Below are positions 8,924 through 17,689 of a stretch of 64,000 nt of DNA, piece by piece. A model generated the notes under the pieces. It saw only the letters and a list, made by a program, of their open reading frames with translations. It was not told the origin of the DNA and ran no database searches. The stretch is from Paenibacillus sp. W2I17 (GTDB taxonomy: Bacteria; Bacillota; Bacilli; Paenibacillales; Paenibacillaceae). Both the position numbers and the translations under genes were made by a program. Position 1 is the first letter of the stretch, and every line of letters begins with the position of its first letter. The DNA lies in the NCBI RefSeq assembly GCF_030815985.1, contig NZ_JAUSXM010000001.1:4836001-4900000 (forward strand), written 5' to 3'.

Positions 8924-11512
8924 ATGAAGGAGTTTAAGGATCGGCTTCAACAGGTTCAGGAGCAGCAGAAACAGCTGGCGAAGGAGTATCACGCCCTGCT
9001 CCAGGAATACCAGTCCGATGACCTGATCGTTCAGAATGAACAGTTACAGGAACAGTATGAAGCTCACAAACTCAAGCTGCAACAGCTCGAACTTCGCTCA
9101 CGCAAGATGGAAGAAGAGAATGCGCGTCTTCGCATGGCGTTATCCGAGCAGATGCTGGATGAAAAGCTGAATCTGATCCGGGTATCCCGGGAGAAGATGG
9201 AGACCTATTTTCAAGGGAAAACAGCAGTACATAATGATCGAATTGCATTCCATGAACATCGAACCAAATCCAATCTAAACGCGCTGTACAACCAGGCCGC
9301 ACAGGAGTTGCAAGAGGATTCCCACGAGGTGAAGGAGAGGATTGCTTACCTTGCGGCAGAGGTGAATGAGCGCATTGAATCGCACAGACGAGCCGTACGG
9401 GATAGAGAAGAGGCTCTGCGTGGGCACATGGAACGTGGATATGAGCATATGGCGGAGGAAGGGTTGAGCGAAGAGACTATTCAACGCCGGATCAAGCAGA
9501 ATCGCATGGAGATGAAGATTGGACTCAGCTGGATCAACAAAGTAGCCATCCTGCTCCTCATTCTGGGGGTTGGAGCAGCGTTTCAATACTCGTACTCGAC
9601 CTGGTTCAATGACGAGATGAAGAGCGGAGCCTTTTTCCTGCTCGGTGCACTGATGCTCGCTGGAGGAGAGTGGCTGTTCCGCCGCAAAAGGCAGACGTTT
9701 GCGATGGGGCTGCTCGGCGGTGGGATATCCGTGTTGTTCGGCTCCGTCTTCTATAGTTACTTTTTACTGCATATTATCGGGTTATATACGGGACTTGCCC
9801 TGTCTGTATTGGTATCGGCAATCTCCGTATTGTTGTCCCTAAGGTATCAGTCGAAGACCATCTGTTCATTGGGTCTGGTAGGCGGATATCTTCCGCTATT
9901 CTCCTACATGTTCTCGTTCGGGCTTGAGGGCCCTGCTGTCTATGTAGCCATGATCTACCTGCTGCTCTTAAACGGCATTATTGTGTTCATATCATTCGGC
10001 AAACGGTGGCCGGTGGTGCACTATATCAGTTTCCTGTTCAACACACCATCCATGCTTATCTTATTATGGCTGTCGCCAAGTGAGAAGATTGGCATGTTGT
10101 ATTCCATTGTGACGTTTGCATTATATCTGGGCATTACACTGGCATATCCGTTCAAACACCGGATGAAGTTAACTTGGTGGGATTTCGCTCTGCTCGCTAT
10201 GAATACAAGCATCAGCTGTCTGATGTTATACGTATTATTTGATGTGGCGGGTTGGAATGATGCTCAGGGCTTGCTGGCGTTAATCTTCTGCGTGGTGTAT
10301 CTGGGCCTCGCACGATTCGTTCAGCGCAATATGGCTCAGGAGAAACAGACCATTCTGCTCTTCTATGTCACTTCCCTGACCTTTGCCATTCTGATTATTC
10401 CGTTCCAATTCGGGGCCAAGTGGTTATCGATGGGTTGGTTAATTGAAGGGGTTCTGCTGGTTACGCTTGGACATCTGAAGCGGCTCAAGTCGGTGGAACG
10501 TGCCGGGTGGGGCATTGTGCTTCTATGTCTAATCACTTTTGTGTACTACGATCTGCTGGCGCTATTCTTCATCGGGGAACGTTCTTACTTTATGTTAAAA
10601 TACACCAGCATTACGCTGGGAACTGTGCTTATTACACTGTATTATGCCTGGGCAGTTCACAGCAACTCATCTTCCAGAGAGAGATTCAATTACAGCCCGC
10701 TGGAGCTGGGTTTCCTGAACGGATTCAAGTATGTGACACTTGCGAATCTGTGGTTATACGTGCTGTATGAGTCGAATGAATTGTATACCAGAGCTGTCGA
10801 TGGGACGTTCCTGTTATACATGTTCTACAAGTTGCTCATGTTCGCAGCGCTCACCATTGCATTGGCCTATGGACTGAACAAGGTGAAGCTGCTGCGTGAT
10901 CGATACGTGCAGGTGTATACCACCTTCTTGCATGCTATTGGCTGCTGTATTGCACTGGCCGTAACCTTAACCATGCCAGCGCTTCAGCCGGAAGTTCAAC
11001 AGCATACAGCGGCAGAGATTGTTGGTTTGCTGGTGTTGATTATCTTTAACGTAGGGGTATTCTTTGCAGGAAGGGATCTGCTGATTGCAGGCATCCGCGG
11101 GCAGTTCAAGAGCATTGAATGGTACCCGGTTATCGCAGGGTTGTACCTGCTAGGTGTCATCACCGTCTTCCTGACGATCCAGTTCCAGTGGGGTGATGTG
11201 GGGCTGATGTTCAGCCTGATCTATCTGCTGCTCGCGATTCTCTATATTGCCTATGGATTCCGTAGAAAATATGTCATGATTCGGCGTCTCGGCCTTGGCC
11301 TAACGTTGTTCGCTACGGGTAAGATGGTGTTCTATGATGTGGGGATGCTTACCTCGGGCAGCAAAATCTTTGCCTATTTCAGCTTTGGCGTACTATTGCT
11401 TGGGATCTCTTACCTGTATCAGAAGGTGTCCAGCCGGATGGAGGAAATACAGTCCAGAGAGACAGTGAAGCTTGACGATGAGCCGACTGTGCCGGAGGAA
11501 GACCAAGATTGA
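8924..11512 (+). CDS. DUF2339 polytopic membrane protein with N-terminal coiled coil
   Basis: 862 residues. About 1-200 form a Gln/Glu-rich, likely cytoplasmic coiled coil (LQQVQEQQKQLAKEYHALLQ, repeated LQEQYEAHKLKLQQLELRSRKMEEENARL). The rest contains some 20 hydrophobic segments ending in an acidic tail. This architecture matches DUF2339 proteins, predicted membrane proteins of unknown function found in many bacteria. ACGGAGGAAG precedes the ATG. It is alone on its transcript or followed only by a very small membrane protein. No catalytic motif is evident. Confidence 0.85.
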   Translation: MKEFKDRLQQVQEQQKQLAKEYHALLQEYQSDDLIVQNEQLQEQYEAHKLKLQQLELRSRKMEEENARLRMALSEQMLDEKLNLIRVSREKMETYFQGKTAVHNDRIAFHEHRTKSNLNALYNQAAQELQEDSHEVKERIAYLAAEVNERIESHRRAVRDREEALRGHMERGYEHMAEEGLSEETIQRRIKQNRMEMKIGLSWINKVAILLLILGVGAAFQYSYSTWFNDEMKSGAFFLLGALMLAGGEWLFRRKRQTFAMGLLGGGISVLFGSVFYSYFLLHIIGLYTGLALSVLVSAISVLLSLRYQSKTICSLGLVGGYLPLFSYMFSFGLEGPAVYVAMIYLLLLNGIIVFISFGKRWPVVHYISFLFNTPSMLILLWLSPSEKIGMLYSIVTFALYLGITLAYPFKHRMKLTWWDFALLAMNTSISCLMLYVLFDVAGWNDAQGLLALIFCVVYLGLARFVQRNMAQEKQTILLFYVTSLTFAILIIPFQFGAKWLSMGWLIEGVLLVTLGHLKRLKSVERAGWGIVLLCLITFVYYDLLALFFIGERSYFMLKYTSITLGTVLITLYYAWAVHSNSSSRERFNYSPLELGFLNGFKYVTLANLWLYVLYESNELYTRAVDGTFLLYMFYKLLMFAALTIALAYGLNKVKLLRDRYVQVYTTFLHAIGCCIALAVTLTMPALQPEVQQHTAAEIVGLLVLIIFNVGVFFAGRDLLIAGIRGQFKSIEWYPVIAGLYLLGVITVFLTIQFQWGDVGLMFSLIYLLLAILYIAYGFRRKYVMIRRLGLGLTLFATGKMVFYDVGMLTSGSKIFAYFSFGVLLLGISYLYQKVSSRMEEIQSRETVKLDDEPTVPEEDQD

Positions 11513-11569
11513 TTTGGGTTTTGAACGACTGTATTTACCTTTGCGATTATCGGAGGAGTGATTCTTGAA

Positions 11570-11680
11570 ATGGGATTTGACCTAAAAATCATGCTTTGGC
11601 AACTATTATGGATTGCTGGCCCTGTAGCTCTTGTCGTGTATGGCTGGAGGAAATTCGGCGCGAGAAAGAAGCGGCATTGA
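11570..11680 (+). CDS. Putative 36-residue single-pass membrane peptide
   Basis: Short ORF: MGFDLKIMLWQLLWIAGPVA, then a few more hydrophobic residues and a basic tail (GWRKFGARKKRH). This is a classic small membrane protein with a cytoplasmic positive end. GGAGGAG lies 12-13 nt upstream, a long spacing; an in-frame GTG at 11558 sits too close to it. It starts 57 bp after the DUF2339 gene on the same strand and may be co-transcribed. Function unknown; coding status rests on composition, ribosome binding site and position. Confidence 0.5.
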   Translation: MGFDLKIMLWQLLWIAGPVALVVYGWRKFGARKKRH

Positions 11681-11774
11681 CGTGAGTGTGGGTGAGATGT
11701 TGGGAATGTCCGCTGTCCACTTCACTTCGCTTTGGGAAATAAGTCATGTAATATAGATTTTTTGTATTAAAATG

Positions 11775-11812
11775 AGGCTCCGGGCTGCTGTGACCAGCAA
11801 TCTGGGGCCTTA
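11775..11812. terminator. Hairpin between the small genes, possible terminator
   Basis: 16-bp stem (arms 11775-11790 and 11795-11810, AGGCTCCGGGCTGCTG side) with three G-U pairs, one mismatch and a TGAC loop. No T-run follows on the plus strand. On the minus strand the hairpin is followed by TTTTAATACAAAAA, so it could end transcription of the 51-residue gene at 11892-12047. Confidence 0.45.
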
Positions 11813-11891
11813 TTGATGTGAGTCTATGGCTTAGCCTAATATGACATTCGTGAAACGTTTTGTGCAGAGATCACGTTATAATAGAGTAGAC

Positions 11892-12047
11892 TTAGGGTTG
11901 GATCTTCATTTGTAACCATGAGGTTTCGGCAGCCGAGGTGCCTTTCAGTGATTCTCCGCGATCATCATGCATACGGGAGAGCACGGTTAATGTCATGGAC
12001 AGGGCAAAGGCGAGCAATACGTATATGAAAATGTTTTTTTTGTTCAT
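11892..12047 (-). CDS. Putative 51-residue secreted or membrane-anchored peptide
   Basis: An unlisted minus-strand ORF begins MNKKNIFIYVLLAFALSMTL, a short basic start plus a membrane-spanning hydrophobic segment, followed by a polar tail rich in Asp, Arg, Ser and Thr (RMHDDRGESLKGTSAAETSW). AGAGAGGT lies upstream of the ATG at the usual spacing. The hydrophobic stretch could be a signal anchor. It is the only coding candidate in the 600-bp gap between the DUF2339 and FHA genes. No family recognised. Confidence 0.5.
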   Translation of the reverse strand: MNKKNIFIYVLLAFALSMTLTVLSRMHDDRGESLKGTSAAETSWLQMKIQP

Positions 12048-12277
12048 TAGAAGGTACCTCTCTTGTTGAATGAGCTAAAAGTAGACATCCGGCCGTCATG
12101 AGAAAAAAAGCACAACGTCTGGTATAGTAGAGTGAGTAGAACCGAACATAAATCGTTCCTGTATATCACTATATGGATGTATAGCGGTGCAAACAATGGA
12201 ACAAATCTGATGATCTTATCATTATTGTTACGAAATGTTTATAGAGATCGATTGATCATTGAAGGTGGGAGAATAAC

Positions 12278-12949
12278 ATGCGGGAGACGGCAAAAATCGT
12301 CATTCGTACGCCAGGACAGGAAAGTGACGGCTCATTCGCATATGTAAGCCAGGGTCGCTCCATTACGGTGGGACGTTACACAGGCAGTAGTGAATTGGAC
12401 TTGTCTATCTATAATCAGATGATATCAAAGCGGCATTGCCGCATTCATTATGATGTACAGCAACAGCTATGGATTGAGGATCTGGATAGCAAAAATGGAA
12501 CCGAACTGAACGGGCAGCGCCTCGTTCCCTATGAGAAATATCCGTTTGGTGAGGGAGACAGCCTGACGTTGGTCAACGGCTTGATCCAGCTTCGCGCTGA
12601 AGGGGATCTTGGAGAGACCAGGGAATATCGTGTGTCGGATCTACTGGGTGAGGGCGTACGTTTACTGGATCACCTGCAAACCGTACAGATCGGTGAAGTG
12701 GAGATTCCGCTGTCCAAGAAGGAATATCAGCTGTTTAAGCTGCTGTATAGTGAACTGGACCATTTTGTGACCCGAGAGCAGATTGTGGCTCAGGTGTGGC
12801 CGGAACGGAGCATGCTGGAGAGTGAAGCGGTAGGGATCGACGAGATTAACTCGCTAATCTATCGGACGAATCGCAAGCTGGGTGTACACTTTACCATCAA
12901 GTCCGTTTATAAAAAAGGTGTATATATGAAGTCTCATGTGCCGGAATGA
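12278..12949 (+). CDS. FHA domain protein with C-terminal winged-helix DNA-binding domain
   Basis: 223 residues. An FHA phosphothreonine-binding domain spans about 20-105, with ITVGRYTG, the SKRH motif and DLDSKNGTELNG, the three canonical loops. The C-terminus (about 130-220) resembles an OmpR/PhoB-type winged helix (SKKEYQLFKLLYSELDHFVT, REQIVAQVWPE, INSLIYRTNRKLGV, IKSVYKKGVYM). There is no receiver domain. The likely role is a regulator whose DNA binding responds to Ser/Thr phosphorylation of a partner, but no Ser/Thr kinase is encoded in the window. GGTGGGAG precedes the ATG. The methyltransferase gene follows 26 bp downstream. Confidence 0.85.
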   Translation: MRETAKIVIRTPGQESDGSFAYVSQGRSITVGRYTGSSELDLSIYNQMISKRHCRIHYDVQQQLWIEDLDSKNGTELNGQRLVPYEKYPFGEGDSLTLVNGLIQLRAEGDLGETREYRVSDLLGEGVRLLDHLQTVQIGEVEIPLSKKEYQLFKLLYSELDHFVTREQIVAQVWPERSMLESEAVGIDEINSLIYRTNRKLGVHFTIKSVYKKGVYMKSHVPE

Positions 12950-12975
12950 ATGAGTGATAACAAAGGGATGAGTTC

Positions 12976-13554
12976 ATGTTCATCATTTACCTGATTCCAT
13001 GGCTGATTGCCGTGGTGACATTGATATGTGTCATATCCATCGTACTTGTCAGTTGGAAAAACGGGATTTCCCCGATGCCCACATCCGGCCGTGTCAGGCA
13101 GGTGGTCATTCAGGAGGTGAACCGTATTCCAGGGTACGGGGATGTGCTTGAAGCTGGCTCCGGATGGGGCACACTGGGACTGGATGTTGTAAGACACTGC
13201 CCTGGTAAAAGGCTGACCGGTATTGAGAATTCTATCATTCCCTTATGGTGTTCCCAACTGATTGCCTATCTCAGTGCTCGCTTACGTCGAGCCAAGGGAA
13301 ACAAGCACTCTCTCAAGGGCAGGCTGCGCTTCATGCGCGGGGATATCTACACCAGTTCCTATGAACATGCGGATTGTGTGATCTGTTATCTGTTCCCGGG
13401 TGCCATGACCCGGCTTCTGGACAAGTTCAGTCGGGAGCTTCCGCCGGGTGCCAAGGTGATTAGCGTCTGTTTTGCCCTGCCAGGAAAAGAACCGCTACGC
13501 ACCATCACATGCCGGGATGCCCTGCGTACCAAGGTGTATGTGTATTCCTTTTAA
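12976..13554 (+). CDS. Membrane-anchored class I SAM-dependent methyltransferase
   Basis: 192 residues with one N-terminal membrane helix (IIYLIPWLIAVVTLICVISIVLV) and a small Rossmann methyltransferase. Motif I is VLEAGSGWGTLGLDV, an acidic strand-2 end follows (LTGIENS), and FMRGDIYTSSYEHADCVICY covers the region of motifs III-IV. The segment YLFPGAMTRLLDKFSRELPPGAKV resembles the DOT1-like FAM173/ATPSCKMT lysine methyltransferases, which are also membrane anchored; that relation is inference. Start at ATG with GGGATGAG upstream. It probably forms an operon with the FHA regulator. Substrate unknown. Confidence 0.8.
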   Translation: MFIIYLIPWLIAVVTLICVISIVLVSWKNGISPMPTSGRVRQVVIQEVNRIPGYGDVLEAGSGWGTLGLDVVRHCPGKRLTGIENSIIPLWCSQLIAYLSARLRRAKGNKHSLKGRLRFMRGDIYTSSYEHADCVICYLFPGAMTRLLDKFSRELPPGAKVISVCFALPGKEPLRTITCRDALRTKVYVYSF

Positions 13555-13687
13555 AGAAAAGAACAGGAAAGTGATCACCAGGTTTTGCTCAGCTGGAGTG
13601 CTGTAAACCTTCTGCCATAACGTTAATGGATGAAAGAGTGTGCTCCATATCATAGTAATGCAGATACCACGTAAGAACGAGGATGCG

Positions 13688-13730
13688 AAAAAGGCCCCGA
13701 ACTCACTATGAAGTGATTCGGAGCCTTTTT
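13688..13730. terminator. Bidirectional intrinsic terminator
   Basis: Long hairpin (AAAAAGGC-CCCGAA side against TTCGG-AGCCTTTTT) with an ATGA loop. It lies between the convergent methyltransferase gene and the lipoprotein gene, with A-run and T-run on opposite ends. Confidence 0.85.
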
Positions 13731-13784
13731 GTCTCGCCTTTGAGTTAGGGCAAGAGATTGCTTGATTATTGCTTACCGCACGTA

Positions 13785-16088
13785 TTATTTTGGAGAATCG
13801 GTAGTGCCTGTGCTGTCGGATGTTGTACCGGATTGCGATCTGTTTCTGCCGCCTCCGAATCCGCCTTGTCCACCGTCACCAGGACCACCCATACCTGTAT
13901 TGGCTGTGGTTACACCAGATTCATTCACCCAAGTTACGTTGCTAGTCGATTGGAATGCAACCACTTGAGTTCCGCCACTATAGGTACCGTCTGTGTAGAG
14001 TCCATCCACCGCTTTACCTGTAGACGTACCACCGGAGTAGATCACGTATGAACCATCTTTCGCAAGATCCGGTGAGCTGACAACCACGGTTTGATAATCT
14101 TTTGCCGGAGCGAATGTCAGAATGTTGTTGCCTTCGCTATCTTGTACATGTACAAGTGTTCCAGCTTTTTGCGTGGCAGGGAATGTCATCACAATGGTAT
14201 TTTGCGTAGACGCATCGGATGTTCCTTGTGCCATACCTGAGCTGCCAGCAGCCACGAGGTATCCACCGCTGATTTCAAATGTACCGTCATAATCCAATGC
14301 TCCGTTACCGCTATCCGTCGGTCCGTTCACAATAACCGTCCCGCCAGTCAAGTTAATGGAACCATTGGAATCCAGTCCGTCACCACCTGCGTTCACAGTG
14401 AGTGTACCGCCGTTAATGTGGAACTCGTTATTACTCGCTGCTGCACCGCCCATACCGCCCGGTCCACGTCCTTGCTGAGTAGTAGCTGTACCCTGGGATG
14501 CCTGATCGGTAGTTGATGTTGTACCTGTCGTTTCAGTTACAGAGATGTTGGATGTAGCAGCGGCATCGGTTGCTGTAGTAGCGCTATCTGTACTTGCCGC
14601 TGTATTCACAACTGTTTCCGTCTCGCCACCTGCAGCATTTACGCCATCATCGGATGCCGTTACATCCACATCCCCATCATTCAGGGTGATGATTGCACCT
14701 TCAAGTCCTTCATAGCTCTTTGCAATCGTGATGGTTCCGCCGTTAATCGTCAGGGCCTGATCGGCATGAATGCCGTCATCACCGGATTCAATGTTGAATG
14801 TTCCGTCGTTGACGGTCACGTTATTGTTGCTGTGCAGGGAATCATCCATGGAATCAATGGTATACGTACCGCCATTAAACGTAAGGTCTGTGCCTGCTTT
14901 GAGCGCTTTGGCACTTGTGGACTCCGTTGCTGTTGTAGCTGTGTCAGCATCGGCATTAGAATCCGTAGCTGGTGCTGTACTAGCAGAGTTGGATGCTGCT
15001 GCGCCGTTTGTATTAGCACCGGCACTCGTACCGCTGTTACTTGGCATCTCTGGCATATCTGCAGGAGGTTCGCCATCTGGTGGTGTGCCCATATCCGCTG
15101 GAGGTGTGCCGCCACCCCATCCACCGCCACCGCCGCCAAATGGACCTTCTTCTACTTTGGCTGGTGCATTGGCGCTACCGCCACCCGTTACAATTTTGTA
15201 TGTGCCGCCATCCGCCACGAGTGCGGTTTCGGCTTGGATACCGTCGTTGCCACTCTGAATATCGAAGGTACCTCCTGCGATAGCAACGTAACCTTTGGTG
15301 GTATCTGTGTCATTGGTCGATTTAATACCGTCGCCTTCGGCCTGAATAGTAATCGTACCTGCTTGAATGGCGACCATATCTTTACCTTTAATGCCGTCAT
15401 CGGCAGCTTTGACACTGATGTTACCACTAATGATTTTCAGAGCATCCTTGCTTGTAATTCCTTCATTATAGTTACCTGTGACGGTCAATTGACCTGCACC
15501 GTTGAACGTAAGATCCGCTTTGCTGAAGATCGCAGCATCCGGCTCGTCTGTCGTAGCGTCGGCGTACACATACGTTTTACCATCGGAAACGGTATTCTTG
15601 GTTCCTTTTTCGAGTGTAATCACCGCTTTACCGGCCTTCTGAATGTAGATCGCTGCACTGTCATTATCATGAATGGTAGCTCCGTTTAAGACGAGATGTA
15701 CGGTGCCTTTATCGGCAACATTGACCACGATCTGGCCATCAGTTAGCTCACCGCTAAGTACATAAGTGCCTGCTTCCGAGATGGTTACCGAACCATTCGC
15801 TGCTTTGGCACCCGAACCGGTTACCGTTGCCGTTGTTCCGTTCAGCTTAATCGCTGTGGAATCTGCCTCACTCCAGCTAATATTGGTATCTTCAGCATCC
15901 AGTGAGACCAGGTCTGCATATTTAACAGAAGTTTGCTCGCTGACCGATACTGTTTTGGTTGTTCCTGTCGTTGACGTTGCGGCATTGGCCGTTGTGCTTG
16001 TGGTTGCTGGTGAACTGCATGCTGCGAGTAGGCTGGTAATCATGGCGATGGACCAAAGTTTGCTACCTGTTATCATGTTTTTCTTCAT
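13785..16088 (-). CDS. Cthe_2159/DUF4353-type beta-helix carbohydrate-binding lipoprotein
   Basis: 767 residues. A lipoprotein signal ends in LLAACSSPATT, so Cys would be lipidated. The body is a repetitive parallel-beta-helix pattern (GDGIKSTNDTD, GNDGIQAE, SGDDGIHADQALTINGG, GGDGLDSNGSINLTGGT), with Gly-Asp turns as in the calcium-containing Cthe_2159 cellulose/pectin-binding fold. Low-complexity linkers separate rungs: Gly/Pro-rich near 310-345, and Ser/Thr/Ala-rich near 345-385 and 495-545. A Gly-rich tail (GGPGDGGQGGFGGGRNRSQS) could associate with the wall. It follows DUF4956 and VTC genes on the same strand, a recurrent partnership in Firmicutes. The ligand here is unknown. Confidence 0.87.
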   Translation of the reverse strand: MKKNMITGSKLWSIAMITSLLAACSSPATTSTTANAATSTTGTTKTVSVSEQTSVKYADLVSLDAEDTNISWSEADSTAIKLNGTTATVTGSGAKAANGSVTISEAGTYVLSGELTDGQIVVNVADKGTVHLVLNGATIHDNDSAAIYIQKAGKAVITLEKGTKNTVSDGKTYVYADATTDEPDAAIFSKADLTFNGAGQLTVTGNYNEGITSKDALKIISGNISVKAADDGIKGKDMVAIQAGTITIQAEGDGIKSTNDTDTTKGYVAIAGGTFDIQSGNDGIQAETALVADGGTYKIVTGGGSANAPAKVEEGPFGGGGGGWGGGTPPADMGTPPDGEPPADMPEMPSNSGTSAGANTNGAAASNSASTAPATDSNADADTATTATESTSAKALKAGTDLTFNGGTYTIDSMDDSLHSNNNVTVNDGTFNIESGDDGIHADQALTINGGTITIAKSYEGLEGAIITLNDGDVDVTASDDGVNAAGGETETVVNTAASTDSATTATDAAATSNISVTETTGTTSTTDQASQGTATTQQGRGPGGMGGAAASNNEFHINGGTLTVNAGGDGLDSNGSINLTGGTVIVNGPTDSGNGALDYDGTFEISGGYLVAAGSSGMAQGTSDASTQNTIVMTFPATQKAGTLVHVQDSEGNNILTFAPAKDYQTVVVSSPDLAKDGSYVIYSGGTSTGKAVDGLYTDGTYSGGTQVVAFQSTSNVTWVNESGVTTANTGMGGPGDGGQGGFGGGRNRSQSGTTSDSTGTTDSPK

Positions 16089-16115
16089 ATTAGATCGTTC
16101 CCTTCGAATTAAAAA

Positions 16116-16796
16116 TTAATATTCCGTTGTTGGACTCATGGTTAACGAGATATCCAGGTTGCCGTTCCGGGTACGGATTGCATCGAGGAATTCCTTTTGG
16201 CTAACACTTTCGTGAATGGTTACACTGTAGACCAGCTCGTACAGACTGCCGAGTTCAGTGGTTCTGATTTTTTTCAGATCAAAAGGTACGTTGAATTTAT
16301 GGAACACTTCATTAAGTGCTTCTTCATAGCTCAAGTTCTCAGGGATGGTGACTTTCAGCGTTTTAAGCTGACTTTTCTTGCCACCAAAGTTGAAGCGACT
16401 CAGAACAAACATCAGTACACACAGGATAATGGTGAACAGCACCGCGTATCCAAAAGCGCCTACACCGCAGGCAAGACCGGAAGCCATCGTGAACAATACG
16501 TAAGCAATGTCCTTTGGATCACCAGGGGCACTTCGGAATCGGATGATCGAGAAGGCACCTGCCAAGCTGAAAGCTCGTGCGATGTTGCTGCCGATGAGCA
16601 GGATGATGATGGCGACAATGACGGGCAGAACAACCATCGTTAAGGTGAAGCTCTGGGAGTATGTGCTTTGGTTAGTCTTCATGTAGGTAAGGCTGATGAC
16701 CAATCCCAAAATGATAGCAAGACCAATGGTAATGACGGCGTTGTTAAACGTCAGGTTAGTATCGGTTAGGGCTGAACTGAATAGTGAATCAAGCAT
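16116..16796 (-). CDS. DUF4956 multi-pass membrane protein
   Basis: About 226 residues with roughly four membrane helices (VITIGLAIILGLVISL, LTMVVLPVIVAIIILLIG, the GLACGVGAFGYAVLFTIILC region) and a cytoplasmic C-terminal alpha/beta domain (LKTLKVTIPENLSYEEALNE onward). The motif NIARAFSLAGAFSIIRFRSAPGDPKDIAYV is characteristic of DUF4956. I prefer the ATG at 16796, because AGAGAG lies about 9 nt upstream; a GTG at 16805 is also possible. It overlaps the end of the VTC gene by 8 bp, so the two are translationally coupled. Function unknown, though these proteins co-occur with VTC domains. Confidence 0.87.
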   Translation of the reverse strand: MLDSLFSSALTDTNLTFNNAVITIGLAIILGLVISLTYMKTNQSTYSQSFTLTMVVLPVIVAIIILLIGSNIARAFSLAGAFSIIRFRSAPGDPKDIAYVLFTMASGLACGVGAFGYAVLFTIILCVLMFVLSRFNFGGKKSQLKTLKVTIPENLSYEEALNEVFHKFNVPFDLKKIRTTELGSLYELVYSVTIHESVSQKEFLDAIRTRNGNLDISLTMSPTTEY

Positions 16797-17607
16797 ATAG
16801 GACACGCTCTCTTTCTATAATCGTTTTATCTTGTTCTATGGATGGGTTGAAATCGGTACCTGGTACAAGAATGCGCTCCGTCTGGTAATTCAGGTTCGTT
16901 GTTCTCGCGAGATGTCTGTACTCGTTGCCGTATTTGGAGAATCCGGTGCGGTACAGTCCATGTTCGGACAGCAGTTGTGACAGCCACATCGGAACGGTTT
17001 TCTCGGCTTTCACTTCCATCAGCCATCGACCGTCCTTCACCAGCGGCTCACCGTAATCTCCCTGTTCCAGCTTCAGATCGTATCTGCGACTGCGGATGTT
17101 GGTGTCAAAGGTAATGCGGAGATCGCGGCTGTTCTTGTCGAAGAGCGCTTTGCGTTCATATGCCAGATACACTTTCGGTTCCAGATCGTATACCCGAAGG
17201 AAATATTTGATCTCTTCGACAACTTGTTTGTTCATGTAATCCGCCAGCTCTGGCGCCTGTCCCGAACGGACGAATTCGTAAGCTTCATCCAGCTTCAAGG
17301 CTGTTCTGCGCTTGTTCACCAGGCCAAATACTTTCTTTTTGATCTCCAGATACACTCTGGCATTCTCTTCAGGGATTCCATAAGCTCGCAGTCTCAGCTT
17401 CTCCTTGTATTTTGGTTTGGAGAGACTGGCGCGGATCAGCGAATCTTGTGGAGTGTCGAAGTACAGGTTACTGATGGAGTAGTACTCATGTTTCTTGTTG
17501 TAGGCATCCAGCTCCATGTATTTCAGCAGGTCATTGTAGAAATGCGCGTACTGCTCATCCGTCAGAAGGTACTTGCTCTCATATCGGTTGAATACTTCAA
17601 TAGCCAT
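16789..17607 (-). CDS. VTC-domain protein (polyphosphate polymerase-like, triphosphate tunnel fold)
   Basis: 272 residues beginning MAIEVFNRYESKYLL. The VTC signature is clear: YESKYL, YYSISNLYFDTPQ, KEKLRLRAYG, VYLEIKKKVFGLVNKRR and LMEVKAE near the end. These place Arg, Lys and Glu residues inside a beta-tunnel that binds triphosphate in yeast Vtc4. AAAGGAATGAG upstream of 17607 decides the start; an ATG at 17652 has a poor site. No SPX domain is present. It is first in the VTC-DUF4956-lipoprotein operon, which faces a two-component system. Whether it makes polyphosphate or binds another polyanion is unknown. Confidence 0.87.
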   Translation of the reverse strand: MAIEVFNRYESKYLLTDEQYAHFYNDLLKYMELDAYNKKHEYYSISNLYFDTPQDSLIRASLSKPKYKEKLRLRAYGIPEENARVYLEIKKKVFGLVNKRRTALKLDEAYEFVRSGQAPELADYMNKQVVEEIKYFLRVYDLEPKVYLAYERKALFDKNSRDLRITFDTNIRSRRYDLKLEQGDYGEPLVKDGRWLMEVKAEKTVPMWLSQLLSEHGLYRTGFSKYGNEYRHLARTTNLNYQTERILVPGTDFNPSIEQDKTIIERERVLYA

Positions 17608-17689
17608 GTGGGACTCATTCCTTTCGTTGGTGGGTTGTATGTTTTGTTGCATCGTGTATTGCTTCCATGTCTGTATCTTAGAGCCCCAA

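Noticed and set aside
12132..12347. 71-codon frame before the FHA gene
   Set aside because: Overlaps the FHA start in another frame; the composition is random and the FHA gene has the ribosome binding site.
14766..15689. 307-codon plus-strand frame opposite the beta-helix lipoprotein
   Set aside because: Cys/Arg-rich product mirroring Thr/Gly/Ala codons of the real gene; no start signal.
13785..16088. Tandem repeats that might be taken for a CRISPR or satellite array
   Set aside because: They are protein-coding rungs and Gly/Thr/Ser linkers of one gene; no regular spacer-repeat pattern.
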